Below, piece by piece: positions 1 through 12,200 of a DNA stretch of 64,000 nt; within the stretch, counting starts at the first letter, position 1; the number at the start of each line of letters is the position of its first letter. Source of the stretch: Dromaius novaehollandiae (lineage: Eukaryota > Chordata > Aves > Casuariiformes > Dromaiidae); assembly GCF_036370855.1 (NCBI RefSeq), contig NC_088130.1, forward strand, positions 70,594,941 through 70,658,940. Direction: 5' to 3'. Both the position numbers and the translations under genes were made by a program. The notes beneath the pieces are model-generated. The model had not been told where the DNA came from, did not search any database, and saw only the letters and a program-made list of their open reading frames with translations.

Positions 1-1280
1 AAACCTGTTCTAAACACAAGATGTTCAGTAGATATTTCTGAGGACCCTGCCTGGAGGTAACTGGGGGAGAGCTAGGGCCTGGACCTGTGAATGCAAAGCA
101 CTTACACACGTAAAGACAGCAGCCAGAAGTCATGGCTGATGTGAAAATCAGGAGTTGGTTCTTTAATCGGGGGACTTTAGTTCCCCTCTGCAGAGGAGGG
201 GAATGATGTTCATTTGCTTTTTCCTTCAAGGGAAGGTTTTGCAGTATTCCTCCATTCCCACGTGCCTTAGGCACTTCCCATTTACCCCCTGAAATCTCAG
301 CTCCTTGTGAAACACCCAGACTACAAAAACTGGGATTTTGAGAACAGTATCAAACACTGTAAACTTGCAATAAACTTGAAAGAGCTGGAAACACTGATGC
401 TCTGTAGATAAACCCGCCACAGAGCCCATATGCAGCCGCTGTATTTTAATCCTCAGGAGACGTGGAGAGGGCAGGCCTGGGAGGTTCAATCAGCGTGGTG
501 GTGCAGGAGGCTGAGCGGGACGGCAATTTCTGTGCTGCTTTTCCCCGCTGTGCCGCTGCGACCAATGCACCTATCGAGGCATCACGGCTCCCGCACGGGA
601 GTTAAGGGACCTCGTCACACGGGGCTGGGAGTGACGTGGGTGATAAATTGTATTGAAATCTTCCAGGATGAAAAGCAATAGAGCAATGCAGCTTCTTGGA
701 TTGTGTTGCAAATGTGAAGAAATACTCCAAAATCCTGTGTGAACTGTTTGTGTCAACCCCATGAGCTCTGTGCCAAAGGAGAAAGGCAGGATGCTCTGAT
801 CAGCCCACAGATAAGTTGTCCCTGATCCTTATTTGTACTTGAATGGAATTTTCTTCCCAAATGCTCCACCACCACCCCCCAAAAACAACAACCACCACCA
901 CCAAACTGCACAACATAGACATGAGCCCGTGAATGACTGACAGGACAAGCGGACTCCCTTCGGAGCAGGGCATGGACAACTGCCGCTTGACCCGAAGTGG
1001 GGATGCTGGCTGGATTCAAAGGCAGTTACCATTTTGCAGACCAGGGATGAAAAGGAGGTAGGATATCACATCTGCACAAGGGCTCTGTGTCTGCTTAGAT
1101 GTGGGTGACGCCGTTCCCGCACGGATCTCCAGCTCTTCTGTGCAGTTTGGAAGTAGCTTTGAGATCCTCTGGGAGAGATGCCACCGGAGATACGTAACAG
1201 CAAAGATAATGCTGCGTCCCATAAATCATTCCAGGATTACCTATAAATTACCATAAGCGGAGAGCATGTATTCTTATTCC
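1..1280. other. Intergenic sequence, no gene recognised
   Basis: The stretch is mixed in composition and has no open frame resembling a known protein. The only local structure is an imperfect CCA/ACA-rich simple repeat at about 867-903, which makes the opposite strand look like a Gly/Val/Trp-rich peptide and should not be read as coding. Confidence 0.6.
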
Positions 1281-2380
1281 TTGGATGTGGATTCCTTGCA
1301 TTTCATTCTTGCTCATAATAGAGTGCAACAAATAGAGAAACAAATAATAGAGAAGTTAATGTTGGTCCTTTAAAAGTCAATTTCTCTGTGCATTTAACCA
1401 TAAAAGCAACATCTGCTCTGCTAAATACAGGTGTTTTATATCCTTGTCATTAATTGGAGGGGACATTATGTCAACATACATCAACAGTTAAAGTTGGTTA
1501 AAGTGCCACTTATCTCAGGTGCTATCATTAATCAGATCCCTTTCATCTGGGTGCCTACGCAGCCTCTGTTAGGAGCTATGGATACCCTTTGGTTTCTCTA
1601 TTTTGTTTTTGTTTTTTAAACGGTTTTGAGCTAATAGCTTGAAAATTATATACATGCTGTCCATGGGCAGGAGCCGTATCCCACCCGCCCGTTGGCGCAT
1701 CTTCAGCGGTTGTGGGAAGCACACGCGGGAAAACAGCCCATTAGCAATTCCCGACTGCCAGGGAATGGTGAGTAAAACAAATTGTGTGTGACATAAAAAA
1801 AAGTAAAGTATTGAATGGATTTTCTTTCCGAGTATTACATGAAGTCAAGTATCTTATTAAGTTCAAGAGAATTACATTTTACATGCTTCAGCAAGAGACA
1901 TGTACCCTTTAGAAAATAATAATGAACTCCTTTTTTTGCGTTCATTTACATACCTTTGATAAATTACTGTAACCAGATTAGGAAGATAAAATAACTAGTC
2001 TATTAATTACAATGATTATTATTTAATAGAAAATGGGATTCTGGGCAATGTGTATGGTAAGAGGGAAGCTTAGCAATGCATTATATGGATGTGGTATTTT
2101 ATCTTAAAGAGTAAGATAAGTGTCCAGCTCTTCCTGCAATCTAAAGAATATGTTCATTACCTGTGCAAGATTTATAAGTATAATTGAGTGTATTATTTTA
2201 AGACTATTTGCTTTATTTCCTAGTACAGGGAGGACAATGCAGAACTGGTTCTTTAATTAAGCTGTGTAAATTCCTTCATGAAGTTATCTAGCAAGGATTC
2301 CATTTGTAAGGAAATGACTCTTTTATTTTAAAAGTTTGCGAGATGATATAATTGCAGTCTTGCTTAAATTCATGTGGGTG
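1281..2380. promoter_or_regulatory. AT-rich candidate conserved non-coding element block
   Basis: The block is AT-rich and non-repetitive, with several homeobox-type cores (TCATTAATTG near 1470, TTAATTAC near 2003, TTTAATTAAG near 2251), a CAGGTG E-box near 1428 and no transposon signature. Dense homeodomain-type words in unique AT-rich sequence are characteristic of developmental enhancers in amniotes. Function and conservation are inferred, not measured. Confidence 0.35.
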
Positions 2381-2384
2381 TATG

Positions 2385-2406
2385 CATATGTAGTTATCTA
2401 CATATG
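2385..2406. repeat. Perfect 9-bp inverted repeat (hairpin-capable)
   Basis: CATATGTAG at 2385-2393 is followed by a 4-base spacer and its exact reverse complement at 2398-2406. It lies at the edge of a tract of alternating TG/CA and TA steps extending to about 2530. This probably reflects microsatellite-like sequence rather than a protein site. Confidence 0.7.
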
Positions 2407-2454
2407 TCTCTATTTTAAATATATCTTATGCAAAACCTGTTACATCTAAATGCG

Positions 2455-2535
2455 CTTGTGTGTATACACACATACTAAATACATGTATGTGTGCTCCTGT
2501 GCATATACATATGTGTATACATGCATACACGTTTC
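2455..2535. repeat. Degenerate (TG/CA, TA)-rich tract
   Basis: The tract alternates purine and pyrimidine, with many TGTATAC, ACACATA and CATATG words and internal inverted complementarity (ACACATAC against GTATGTGT). It is an old, decayed dinucleotide microsatellite. No gene content is visible. Confidence 0.6.
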
Positions 2536-2699
2536 CTAGTGCATAATAAAACATAGGAAATGCCAGATGCACGGGCTTGGCTCCATCCTGGTTCGGGCCC
2601 ACGTGCAGGACGGTGCAGAGAGAAGGTGAAATCTAAGAAGCTTTTACGATGGAAATCGATAGGCAACTGTTCTTTTACTTAAATGTATTTAAGGAAACT

Positions 2700-4020
2700 A
2701 CCCCTTCTCTCCTTCCGCATCTCGTCCGCAGGCAGGCATGGTGCAAGAGCAGGACGTGAGGGCTGGCTGGAAGAGCGTCATTCCCCGCGCTGGGATCCGT
2801 CCACTCGTGCGCGGCAGGATGAGAACATCTCCCGCACGGCCGCTCGCGCCCTGCTCCAGCTCTCGGCTGGGACGGGGGCCCCGGTCCCGCCCTCCGCACT
2901 GCTGCAAACTCACCCTCTTTTCACCCCCCCCGCGACACGGGGGCTGCGCGTGGGCACGCGTTGAGGGGAGGGCCCCTAAAGCACCGCTCCTGGTACCGGG
3001 CCCTGGGTACCCGGCCCGCACGCCACCTCCTCCGCCCCGACGCCGCGGCTGCACCCGCGGGGCTGGAAGAGTGGAGTTACCAGCCATTAATCGGAAAACA
3101 GGAGGGGGGAGGACTCGAATCTTGCCCCGGAGTAAGAGCCTCGCCGGCCGACTGCAAAGGAAATGAAGGATGAATGGGGACAGCTGTGGCCGCGCAGGCA
3201 GCGGCGCCTGGGGAGGCTGAATGCGAAGTAGAGCAAGAGAGGTGTCTGGTGCAGTTACCTGCGCATAAAATAAATCCCTCTGCCACAGGTCAGGAAGGGT
3301 GTCCACTGCCTGCAGCAGCGACCCGCTCCCACGGCGAGCCTTCCCGTCCCGAGCCTCGGGTACCGCCGGATCTGCTCCTCTCCCCGTGTCCATCCCTGCG
3401 CCGGGACTGTGCGCTTCACCCGTTTACAGCCAAATTTGGGGGTTTACACTTCCGCTTCTCCTGTTTTTCCCAGGTCTGTCCCAGTCTCCTCCGACGCTGC
3501 GGCTGTTGCTGCCTTTCCCGGAGACCGTCTCGTGTCTCGCATCTTCTGCTCGCACCCGCGGCATCTCTCATCTGCAGCCGTGCACGTGCCAGGTCACCAT
3601 CTATCCCCACTTTTATTTTCCTAACAGAGCATCCCACGTCGCCGCGGCCGGTGCTGCTGATTTATAACCCCCTGCCACGTTATTCGAGCCATTTTTCCGG
3701 CCAGGTCGGGAAGCGGCGCAGGAGCTATAACCCGTCCTCCCTCCGGCCTGCGCGGGGCAGCTCTCCCGCATCCTTGGGTGAGCTGATGTTCGGTTGTTCT
3801 CAGCTTATCCATCACTTCGAGCTTTACTCACACACCTGGCAAAAGACCCCGATTGCATATATCTCCCGGTTTTTCCTAAAAGCGCCTGCCTGGCACCCGG
3901 GAGGAGCGTCGTGTCCCACGGTGCTGCCCGGGGCCGGCTCCTTTCCCGTGGGCTCGCGTGTGTTTGCGGGATAATCACCACCACCTGCCAGGCCTTGTTA
4001 CCCAGATATTCCACACGGGA
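2700..4020. promoter_or_regulatory. CpG-rich block, possible orphan CpG island
   Basis: The stretch is GC-rich with frequent CpG, contrasting sharply with the AT-rich DNA before it. Several long frames are open on both strands (for example 2698-3393 minus and 3174-3974 plus), but they overlap in different frames, are rich in Arg/Pro/Ala/Gly and show no recognisable domain, which is what stop-poor GC-rich DNA produces. It may be an orphan CpG island or the promoter of an unannotated RNA. No exon could be defined. Confidence 0.4.
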
Positions 4021-5000
4021 GATTTGTTCTATTAAAGGGCGCTGAAATTACTTATGTCAGGTAACCGAGTTATAATTAAACGCTAGGTAGATTATTAAAA
4101 CACTCTCGCAGCAATGGGGAAACATAAATGATAACGTAAGACAGCCGCGTTACAGCGTTAGCTTGCTCGCAGTGTTTTCCTCCAGCTTGTCGTGAACCGG
4201 GATAACCGCGCGTTCCCGCCACCGGCGCTTTTCCAGCCTCCAGCCCAGGCGCACGGCAGCAGCGAGCCTGGCACCAGGTGCGGAGCAGCCCGTCCCAGAC
4301 TCATCCTCGTCTCCAAATACCAATTCCTGGGGACTTGCTGCTCCTTTTTAGCTTAGTTTCTGCTCGGATTTAAATGCATGCAAGCCCGGGCGGAGCAGCA
4401 CGGGTCCCTGCGCTGTGCGCGTTGGGGTGACGCTCCGAGCGCATTCCCGCTAAACCTCCACGGTGCCGATCGCTTACGATGTTTATTCACTGCAGTAGCC
4501 AAGCCTAAATTCAGGCTGGACCTGAGCACAAGTGTCTGTGCGTTTATTCACCAAGCCATCCAGCCCCTCGGGGCATTTTATCGTCTTCAGGAAATTAAAG
4601 GTGTGTTATGTTATCCCCTGAAGAACAAGAAACCTCAAGTCATCATACACGCATTTATAACGAATTTGGGTTGGGCTGATATCTGCTGTACTTCGCAGAA
4701 ATCGGATGCCTGAAAACGCTGCTTTTCGAGGTTTATCTGAGCGCTCCTGTCCCCCCTCGCAGACACAGACGCAGCTGCCACGAAGGTGCAGGAGCCACCA
4801 CGTCTCACGCACAAAAACGCCTAAAAGTACATCCCAGCTGACGCTGCATGGTTCCTGTCAGCAAATGGGGGCTTTTGTGGTTTTTCTCACTGCTGCGATC
4901 AATAGGGCCCCCCCTCAGCGAGCCCTGTGTGCGTGGATGAGGGTCGAATCCAGCCAGGAGGCCCCGGGGTTTGCATCAAGCTGGTACCATAAACTGGGAG
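4020..5000. other. Intergenic: short AT-rich module, then mixed sequence
   Basis: Positions 4020-4145 form a compact AT-rich module with ATAATTAAA and ATTATTAAA words, of enhancer-like texture. The remainder is moderately GC-rich with no coding signal I can support. Confidence 0.35.
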
Positions 5001-5007
5001 GACATTG

Positions 5008-5034
5008 CAAAGAAAAAGAAAAAAAAAAAAAAGT
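5008..5034. repeat. Poly-A / A-rich tract
   Basis: This is a short A-rich run with single G interruptions followed by an uninterrupted A run. No retroposed gene or SINE body is recognisable immediately 5' of it, so I annotate it only as simple sequence. Confidence 0.7.
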
Positions 5035-5099
5035 AGCATGGGGGTTTTCTGTTTATTTCTTTTTTCCTGAGGAAAAACCTGCGTCTTGTTATATATTCT

Positions 5100-5340
5100 G
5101 ATCTAAAGGAAGCACAGAAATGTTGTATATGGACTGAATACGCTACGAGTCTGCAAAATTATTTTCCCTTTCTTATTCGTTCCTCCAAATGTGGAGGAGA
5201 CAGTTGTGATAAACTGTAAAACCTTATGACAAACAGCAGAGTAGTCTCTAAGCCCTCTGGGATTTAATAAGGATGAATTTAATGCATTTAATAGGGTTCT
5301 GCAATAATTATCCCGAAACCCTATAATGCTACATCCTTGG
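5100..5340. promoter_or_regulatory. AT-rich candidate non-coding element
   Basis: This is unique AT-rich sequence with TTTAATAAGG, TTTAATGCATTTAATAG and CAATAATTATC words. The texture matches the other enhancer-like blocks in the window. There is no open frame or repeat. Confidence 0.25.
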
Positions 5341-5474
5341 CTTCTCCATAGTTACTGGATCAAAGACTGGAGCCGGCCTCTCGCAGGGTCTCCTAATTGC
5401 CCGGGCGTGGGATTCGTCCGCCTGCTTCCCCTCTTTTTTTACTCCCTGTCTGCACCGTAGCTCAGTTTGCACGG

Positions 5475-5492
5475 GAGGGAGGGAGGGAGGGA
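5475..5492 (+). repeat. (GGGA)n tract with G-quadruplex potential
   Basis: At least four consecutive G triplets are separated by single A residues, which satisfies the standard G-quadruplex motif on the plus strand. The tract is short and lies in otherwise unannotated DNA. Confidence 0.75.
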
Positions 5493-5499
5493 AGCAGCC

Positions 5500-6830
5500 C
5501 CGCGCGATATTGCTTGTAACCCCTGATTGCAACAGCCGTCGTCTGCTCGAGCCAACAGAGTCGCTGGACGTGGCCCGGTTTCTTCCCAGCGATGTTTTCT
5601 AGCTCTGGGGCTGCTCAAACCTGTGCAGAAGGGCAGAAATGGGTTTGCACGGGGCGTTCAGGCACCTGGACGGGGTTTGCATGCTTTTGTTGTTGCTGTT
5701 TTGTTTCCATGGCTCCTGCTCACCCCTTTGAAGACCGGGCAAGACAAGAGGCTTCACGCGCGGAGGAGCAAGGGCACAGGGAAACTTCACGCCCTCGTCC
5801 TCCACTGGTGCAACCTGCACGGGCAGAGCCAACACTGCGGCCAGCGGAGAGTCCCCAAAAAGCCTTGCACCTCTCTGAGTTTTCCTTCCACCTAGCAAAT
5901 GCGTATTTTACAAGCAACTTGCAACCCCGGAAATCTCTTCAAGGAATTGCTAATCAGCAAGATGTGAAAAGAAATAAGAAATAGTGGTGGTTAATAATAA
6001 ACCAAACACTGTGGCAAGAACAGATTGCACTAAATATTACTGTCTTCCTCCTAGATTTTGGGTTTTGGTGGGGGGGTTTTTTTTGGTTTGTTGGTGTTGT
6101 TTTTAGATGATAGTTCCCAGCTGGGACTACAAATTTGTCCGCGTGTGGAGCTATTTTCCTCCTCGTCTGTGCACCCGTTGGGATGGTGCAGCACGCAACA
6201 GCGATGCTTCTCCTGCGAGACGCACACACCCGCGGAAGGAAACCTCCTTGGCGAGGCGGCCGCCGAGGGAAAGCACTTGGCGGTGGCGAGCTGCTTTGGA
6301 AGACGCTTTTCCTTCATAACTGGGTTAAAACCAGTTGCAAGAAAACCACATACCAGCAGTCTTCCCACAGTGTTTTCCTACCTGCGTCTGCACCAGCCGG
6401 TCACCGCGTGGCCAGACCACAACAGGCAGAGACAGGTCTTGGAAATGAAACGCTGAATTGCACCAAACGTACAGTGGATGCACTTCTGCACAAGAATTAG
6501 GACTCCTCTCTCAACTGTAGTTATCCCCTCGGGACACACACGCCTTCTCGCACCAAGACCGAGCCGGCGCAGGATCCTCTCTGAGCAGGGGGCAAAAACA
6601 CGGTTTGGGCACTTTTGCAGCATCCCCTCGTAGGCAGTAGCTGGGTCCCCTGAGAGGAAGCGGTGTTCCAGCAGGTATGCGCAACCATCCACCGCACTTA
6701 CTTAAAAACGAAGGAATGGGAGGGAAACCCTGCCCCGCGCGCCCTGCGGGGAGGAGGGCGGCAATGCGCAGGGAACCCGCTGGGGAGAAGCGCGTGCAGA
6801 TGTGTGCGTCTGCGTGTGTTAGTTTATATA
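5500..6830. other. Intergenic, mixed composition, no gene recognised
   Basis: The region is moderately GC-rich with several overlapping 100-150 codon open frames in different frames and on both strands (5592-5984, 6058-6456, 6511-6846). None has a coherent domain or splice context. A T/G-rich simple tract lies at about 6058-6105. Confidence 0.5.
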
Positions 6831-7090
6831 ACACTTTAACTAACAAGCCATGATCTTCTCCAGAACAGTAGATAAAATGGCAAATGAAATATAGGGCAAT
6901 AATTCTGACACTAAGGCGAAGTTGCTGGTTTTAATATATGCCTCTTCGCAAGCAGATAGGCCATAACATGACAATAATGAAATATAAATGACCTACATAA
7001 AAAAAAAAGATAAAATCAGGTAATTACTGGAGCGTCAGTTCTTTACAAAATAATTGGTAATGACCTCTGATAAAGGAATCACTTTTGCCA
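6830..7090. promoter_or_regulatory. AT-rich candidate enhancer element
   Basis: This is unique AT-rich sequence with GGTAATTAC near 7019, AATAATTGG near 7049, AAATATAAATGAC near 6981 and TGACAATAATG near 6969. It is sharply bounded by GC-rich DNA on both sides. Texture only; conservation is untested. Confidence 0.4.
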
Positions 7091-8650
7091 TGTTGCTGAC
7101 GGCACCGTTTCCAGCGCGAGGAAACAGAGCCGCCGGCCCTGGCTCGGGGAGGTCGGCGGGACGGGGGCCGCCGACGCCGGGCAGAGCCTGGAGCTGGCCG
7201 GAGTGGGAATTTTTTGCAATATGGACCGTTTGGGGAGGCGTTGGTTGCACTGACGGATGGTGTTGTGCCTTGAGCCCTTGAGCGATGCTGCGGCAGGGAG
7301 CCGCGGGGTGATGGAGCCCCTCCGTAGTCAGCGCCGGCAGGAAGAGTCCTTTGCTCTCGGAGGAACCTCCCTCAGTTTTTCATGTTTTTCCACCTTTTCT
7401 TCCCCGTTTTTGCGGACGTGAATTCCACGTTTCACTCTTTTCCGCAAGACGTGGCGGTGCGGCTCCCCTTCCCCGCTGGGATTCCCAGCAGTGGTGGTTT
7501 GCAGGATGCAAACGCGCTGCCAGGCTTAATAACAGCTGCCAGCCCAATAGGTGCGACAAGATCAGCAGATTTCCTGAAGCGTGGTGCAGCAAAAAAAATA
7601 ATAATAATAGCCCGAACTCCACAAAAACCGTATCCACAGCAGCTAGATCACTCGGCTTGGTGCGACAAACCTTGCCACACACCCACTCCCCTCCCCTTCC
7701 CCCAGCCCAAGAAGGAAAAAAGATCTTCACACTTTTTCTAATACCAGCTGGTTCAGTTATATTGCAGAAGTTTCACGAGACAGTTACTGACAGGGATACA
7801 CTAAACGCAGGTTAAGCCCGCCATGATCGCTGCCACTGTGTGTGCAGCTAGGAAATTATAACATTTGCATAAAGTGATAAGAATGGCACCAGCTTCCTAA
7901 TGCAACTGCGGAAAAAACACGTTTGCAGGGCGCCCCGGCCAAGAACCGTGAACTCCCGTGCGGAAACGCAACCGGCTCCTACTCCAGGGCTGAGTGGCAC
8001 GTGTTTCGAGCAGTTTTGCTCAGATTGCCTGGATGTGGGTTTCCAGAGGCGCAGAGCAGCCACCTGGGACGGCAACGGTGCAAAGCACCTGGGTGCTGTG
8101 CCCGGCACCCTCCCGGCTCCGCTTCCAGCAAGGCAGCACTCACCCGTCCTAGCTCAACCCATAGCAACGTCGCGGCACAAGGAAATCACTCGTGTATTAT
8201 TGCGCATTGCTGGTCCTGGTGCCCGGGAGAGTCCGGCACGGCACCCGCCAGCACCGCCGAGGACCCTCCCCTGCTGCCTCCCTGCTTGGGAAGATCAGGC
8301 ACTTTGCACCAAGGACTGGATTTATCCCCAGCGCTTGGACAACGCAGAATAAAGCTATTCCAGCAACCAAATCCCCGCGTGTCCTCCGTGCCGCCCATGT
8401 GGGAGCTGGGGCAATGCAAGCCAAGGAGGGCTGGAAGGGCCAGGCGGGAGGAGAGGCTGCTCCACGGTGCCGGTGCCCACAGACGTGACCGTGGTGCTGG
8501 TAACTGCGGAGGTTTCAAACAGTCTCCAGCGAGGAGGCCGAGCCGAGCTGGAAGGCGTTTGCCCCCTGAGGGGACAGCTCTGCTTGCAGATCTCCTGGGT
8601 GATGGGTTCAGTGGCCAAGAGCAGATCGGCCCTTGCCGCCGCGGCTCAGC
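7090..8650. other. Intergenic, GC-moderate, no gene recognised
   Basis: Long open frames (7351-7815, 7923-8681) are present but overlap one another in different frames and lack domains. A perfect POU octamer (ATTTGCAT) lies at 7863-7870. I see no other supported feature. Confidence 0.45.
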
Positions 8651-8654
8651 TTCA

Positions 8655-9010
8655 TTGAAAAAACACCATCGATTCTTTTAAACGCAAACAGAAATAAAAA
8701 CAGCTCAGTAAAAGTCTTCCTTTTAGATGAAGAACAGTTTTCATTTTTAAAGGATGTTCAATGATATTACCATTCTTCTCAGATTATCCTAGAAAGTATG
8801 AAGTATGAAGAGGTGGGCAACAAGGTCTGTGATGATTTAATTAGGCTATCTGTAATAACAATGCATGCAGTACTAATAGCGCACAAGTATAATCCTGCTA
8901 AATAGATAATTGTAACCATTTTCAATCTTCCCAGATCTGATATTTTTATTATAAAACCTTTCTCCAGTAAGAAAGAATGAGGATGGCAAATGTCTGTGCC
9001 TATAAGCAGA
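8655..9010. promoter_or_regulatory. AT-rich candidate enhancer element
   Basis: This is unique AT-rich sequence containing GATTTAATTAGG, AATAACAATGCATGC and GATAATTGTAACC words and a small direct duplication of GTATGAA near 8797. There is no transposon signature and no open frame of note. Function is inferred from texture. Confidence 0.4.
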
Positions 9011-10480
9011 AACAAGGATGGACAACGATGGTCACAGGCACCAGAAAATCAAATTGGCTGCAGAGGCACCAGCCCATCGGACACACAGGGGTGCTGAGCA
9101 CGGGCACGGCGGCGGTGGGATTCCCGAAAACAGGCTCTTCTGCTCTTTGAAACCTCAACTGGAAACCCCTTATGTTGCATGGACCCGGATGTGCCCGATT
9201 TTGTGACATCCACAGGCTTTTTGGCACCTTCTCCCTGTGCTTTCTGTCCGCGGCGGTAGCACTGCTAGACCATCCTGGCCGTCTCACGCTCCGCAAGCAC
9301 ATGGAGCTTCGCTCCCTGACCGCGTGATGGCTTCACTGGGGCCTCTCTGCCCTCCTCTCCCATTCCCACCCGGATTGCTAATATCCAGGCAAAAGCAGAT
9401 CACAGATTGCCACAAACAGCGTTATTTTAAGGAAAACGGCCTCTTACTGGGGAAGCTGCCCACCGTTGCTGCAGGGCGACTTCGCAGCACCCATGCAACC
9501 GCCCTGCTGCGACCGAGCACCCGCGGGCCGCGCCGGTGGACGTGCTCCGGCGCTGCCAGGAGCCGAGTGCGCCTTTCGTGTGCCTGGATCCATCGGCTTC
9601 CAGAGCAGGCGATGGAAAAGGTTCCAGGAAAATCAGGTCTGCAGATGTGTGCCCTTTATTTGTGCTCAGAGATGCTCCCAGTTCTCCACTTAGGTGCTGT
9701 CTACAGGTTAAAGAGAGGGAACATTTAGCCATTCCAGCAGGGTTTTTTTTTTAATGATCTGTGTTTATTAATTTACAAGCTTTACGTACAGGCCCGTTCC
9801 ATAATGCTGTAATTTGCATGTTAATACGGAAGTTCGCACAGTGTCTGAGCCTGCTGCAGCTGGAGCGGCGGCTCTCCGGCTGCCGAAACGGCCTTCTGCG
9901 ACTCAGTGGTGCTTTAGCAAAAGGCAGCTCGAGGTTTTTTGGGGCTGGAAACCACAGCGTTGGGACAGGTCGAGGGAGTCTGGCGAAGACGAGTGCCGCG
10001 GGTAGGCACGCTTCATCACGCTCCGAATCGCCTTGCCCTCAGCCGCGGGGAGCCTGGATGCCCTTTGGAAACCAGCTGCGCAGCGCTAACCACTGCGCAA
10101 AGAGACGGCCGCGCCGCGCTGGGAAGCCCGCGTCTCTATTTTCCCGCTGATGCAGCAATCCCTCCCGCCGCCCACTGCGAAACCCGCCACGCTTTGCCCC
10201 GGTGAGTCGTTTGGGTGACAAAATGCGGTTCCCCGCATCGCTCCCACCCTGAGTGCCGCTGCAAGTCCCTCCCGAAGCCGAGCTGCCGCTTGCTCTCTTT
10301 GCACCCTCCCCAAGCCGGGCGGAGGATGCGGCCGCTCTCCGGCACCGTGGGAAGGCTCCTGCTTTCTAACAGGATCTCGGGATTCGGTGGGGTTGTACCC
10401 GTGATTTAAGAATGCGTCACACCAGCAGATCTGAAAACCCAAATACAGAAACAATTCCCCTCCAGAGATACTAAATGCCT
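9010..10480. other. Intergenic, mixed composition
   Basis: No gene is recognised. A poly-T run lies at about 9743-9752, and a perfect octamer ATTTGCAT at 9812-9819 sits in a short AT-rich island. The sequence from about 9840 to 10380 is CpG-rich, with stop-poor frames that lack domains. Confidence 0.45.
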
Positions 10481-11200
10481 AACAGATATTCCTGCCCGTT
10501 TTCCCTGCCTAAAGAATTGATTTAATACTTTTCCAATATATAGTTTAAGTATAGATGCTTTTGTTCAAATCCCTACTCCCGGCTCTGTCTGGGAACCAAG
10601 AAGCTTTGTGATCCTCACCTCTGCGTACAGCGGCCTCATGCTCCAGGCAGCCAAGGGGTTGTTCACTTTTCCTTTCCGGGGGGAGGAGGAAAAAGAAAAA
10701 CAGGTGCTTTAAAATTTTCAAGGTGCAAACTAAATTACAAGATGCTCAGGAGTGTGCAGTAGCATTTCATTGTTTGAGGTTGGAATAAAAGACAGATAAT
10801 TAGGAAATTGGGAGTCTATTAATTTTCCAAATTTACTCATGCAAGAAGCACTGAGCTATGGTGATATTTGCTTACCTCGTCATTATGCAAAAATATATTA
10901 GCTAATTATTTTGACTAATGCAATTAAGATATGCATATTTAGCATAAACTATACAATAGAAATGTTACAGTCAGCAATTGCCGGGTTGCACTCATGGGCA
11001 GCGGAGAGGCAAAAGTCTCAGCACAGTCTCTGACGGTAAACCATAACACTGCTGCTATTCTGCCCGATCTGTTATTATTAGTTCTGTTGCAGTAATTAAT
11101 TTACTTTACAGCATGACTAGGTGGCACAGTTAGCAGCGGTATTAATTCTTGTTACGAGACACCTGAAGATGTCAGCTTCGGAGCAGCAGAGACTGCGCCT
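10480..11200. promoter_or_regulatory. Strong candidate conserved enhancer block
   Basis: A long, unique AT-rich block contains three TAATTA homeobox cores (10797-10802, 10903-10908, 11093-11098), an ATGCATAT POU-like word at 10931-10938 and many TAAT half sites. It contains no repeats or simple sequence and is abruptly followed by a CpG-rich block at 11200. Of all stretches in the window, this one most resembles a deeply conserved developmental enhancer. Conservation and activity are inferred. Confidence 0.5.
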
Positions 11201-12200
11201 GTAATTGCCTAAAGCGGGGGAAAGGCAGTAGCTGCTGCAGGGACCCAGCTGGGACGCTCAGCAGTCCCCGCTTTGCTCTGCATCTGCTGCGACGGTATCA
11301 GCGCATCAGCCCCGGGCCGCGGGCTGTGTCGGCGTGGGGACGGACGCGCTGCCCTGCGGGAGCAGCCAGCGGCTTCCCAAGGAGGACGGCTGGGATGCAA
11401 GACGAGTCCTGCACAGGCAGCACCGCGGGCGCGTTGCAGAAGAGGAAGGGCGGCATCCCGTCCCGGCCACAGCTGCCCTAGGCACAGCCCGGAGCAAAGG
11501 TCCGGGCGTTTTTCCATCCCCGGTGGTCCCCGCGATGCAAACGTGGTGGGTGCAGCTCGGGAGCGAGCCCGGCTGCTGCTTTGATTCAAAAGAACCCAAA
11601 CACCCAAAGCACGGCAGCAGGCATGGAGAAACGCAAAGGGAGCGGGGAGGAGAGCAGAGCACAGCGGTTGCATCGAAATATCTGGGGTTTTGGTGCCTCT
11701 GTGCAGCTGCCTCTTCGGGGCGGCTCGGCACCGCTGCGCTTCCAGCGGCCTCGCTTTGGCTGATCCTGCGCTCGCCACCCGGACTGTCAAATGGCTCCTG
11801 CCGTATTTTGTTGCCCTTTCCAGTATTTCTGGAGGAGGAGGCTGTACCATCTGCCGGGCAAGCTGCCCGCGTGCCGCAGCGCCCTGGGTACCACCGCAGC
11901 CCCGGGGCCCGCGCAGCCGGCGGGCAGCACGGCCGCAGCATCCTCCCGCCCCGGACGCGGCCGAGGGCAACGAGCCGCCAGGGCTCTCTGCTTCCTTTGC
12001 AAAAATCCCACCGGTTTTGCCCACTTTTCCCTTTTGCAGCATCACCCCTTAAAGCAGTTCTCGGGCTGAAGTCTGCGAGCACCAGCCCACGGTCCCGGCG
12101 CATCCCGTCCCCGCTGCCACGGCCTCGGCCAGCGTCGCTGTTCCCTCCGCGCTCGCGACACGCGGGAAAGGCGGAGCGGGGCATTCCCCCTCGCCGCTAA
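11200..12200. promoter_or_regulatory. CpG-rich block with stop-poor frames
   Basis: This is about 1 kb of GC- and CpG-rich sequence. Frames of nearly 300 codons are open simultaneously on both strands (11209-12045 and 11306-12184 minus, 11334-12200 plus), so at most one could be real, and none shows a domain or periodic hydrophobicity I can recognise. It is best read as an orphan CpG island. A non-coding RNA promoter is possible but no exon is defined. Confidence 0.4.

Noticed and set aside
2698-3974. 231- and 266-codon frames in the left CpG-rich block
   Set aside because: Same reason: GC-driven absence of stops, Arg/Pro/Ala-rich composition and mutual overlap.
11209-12200. Three open frames of nearly 300 codons
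   Set aside because: They overlap in different frames and on opposite strands in GC-rich DNA where stops are rare. No domain is visible in any of them.
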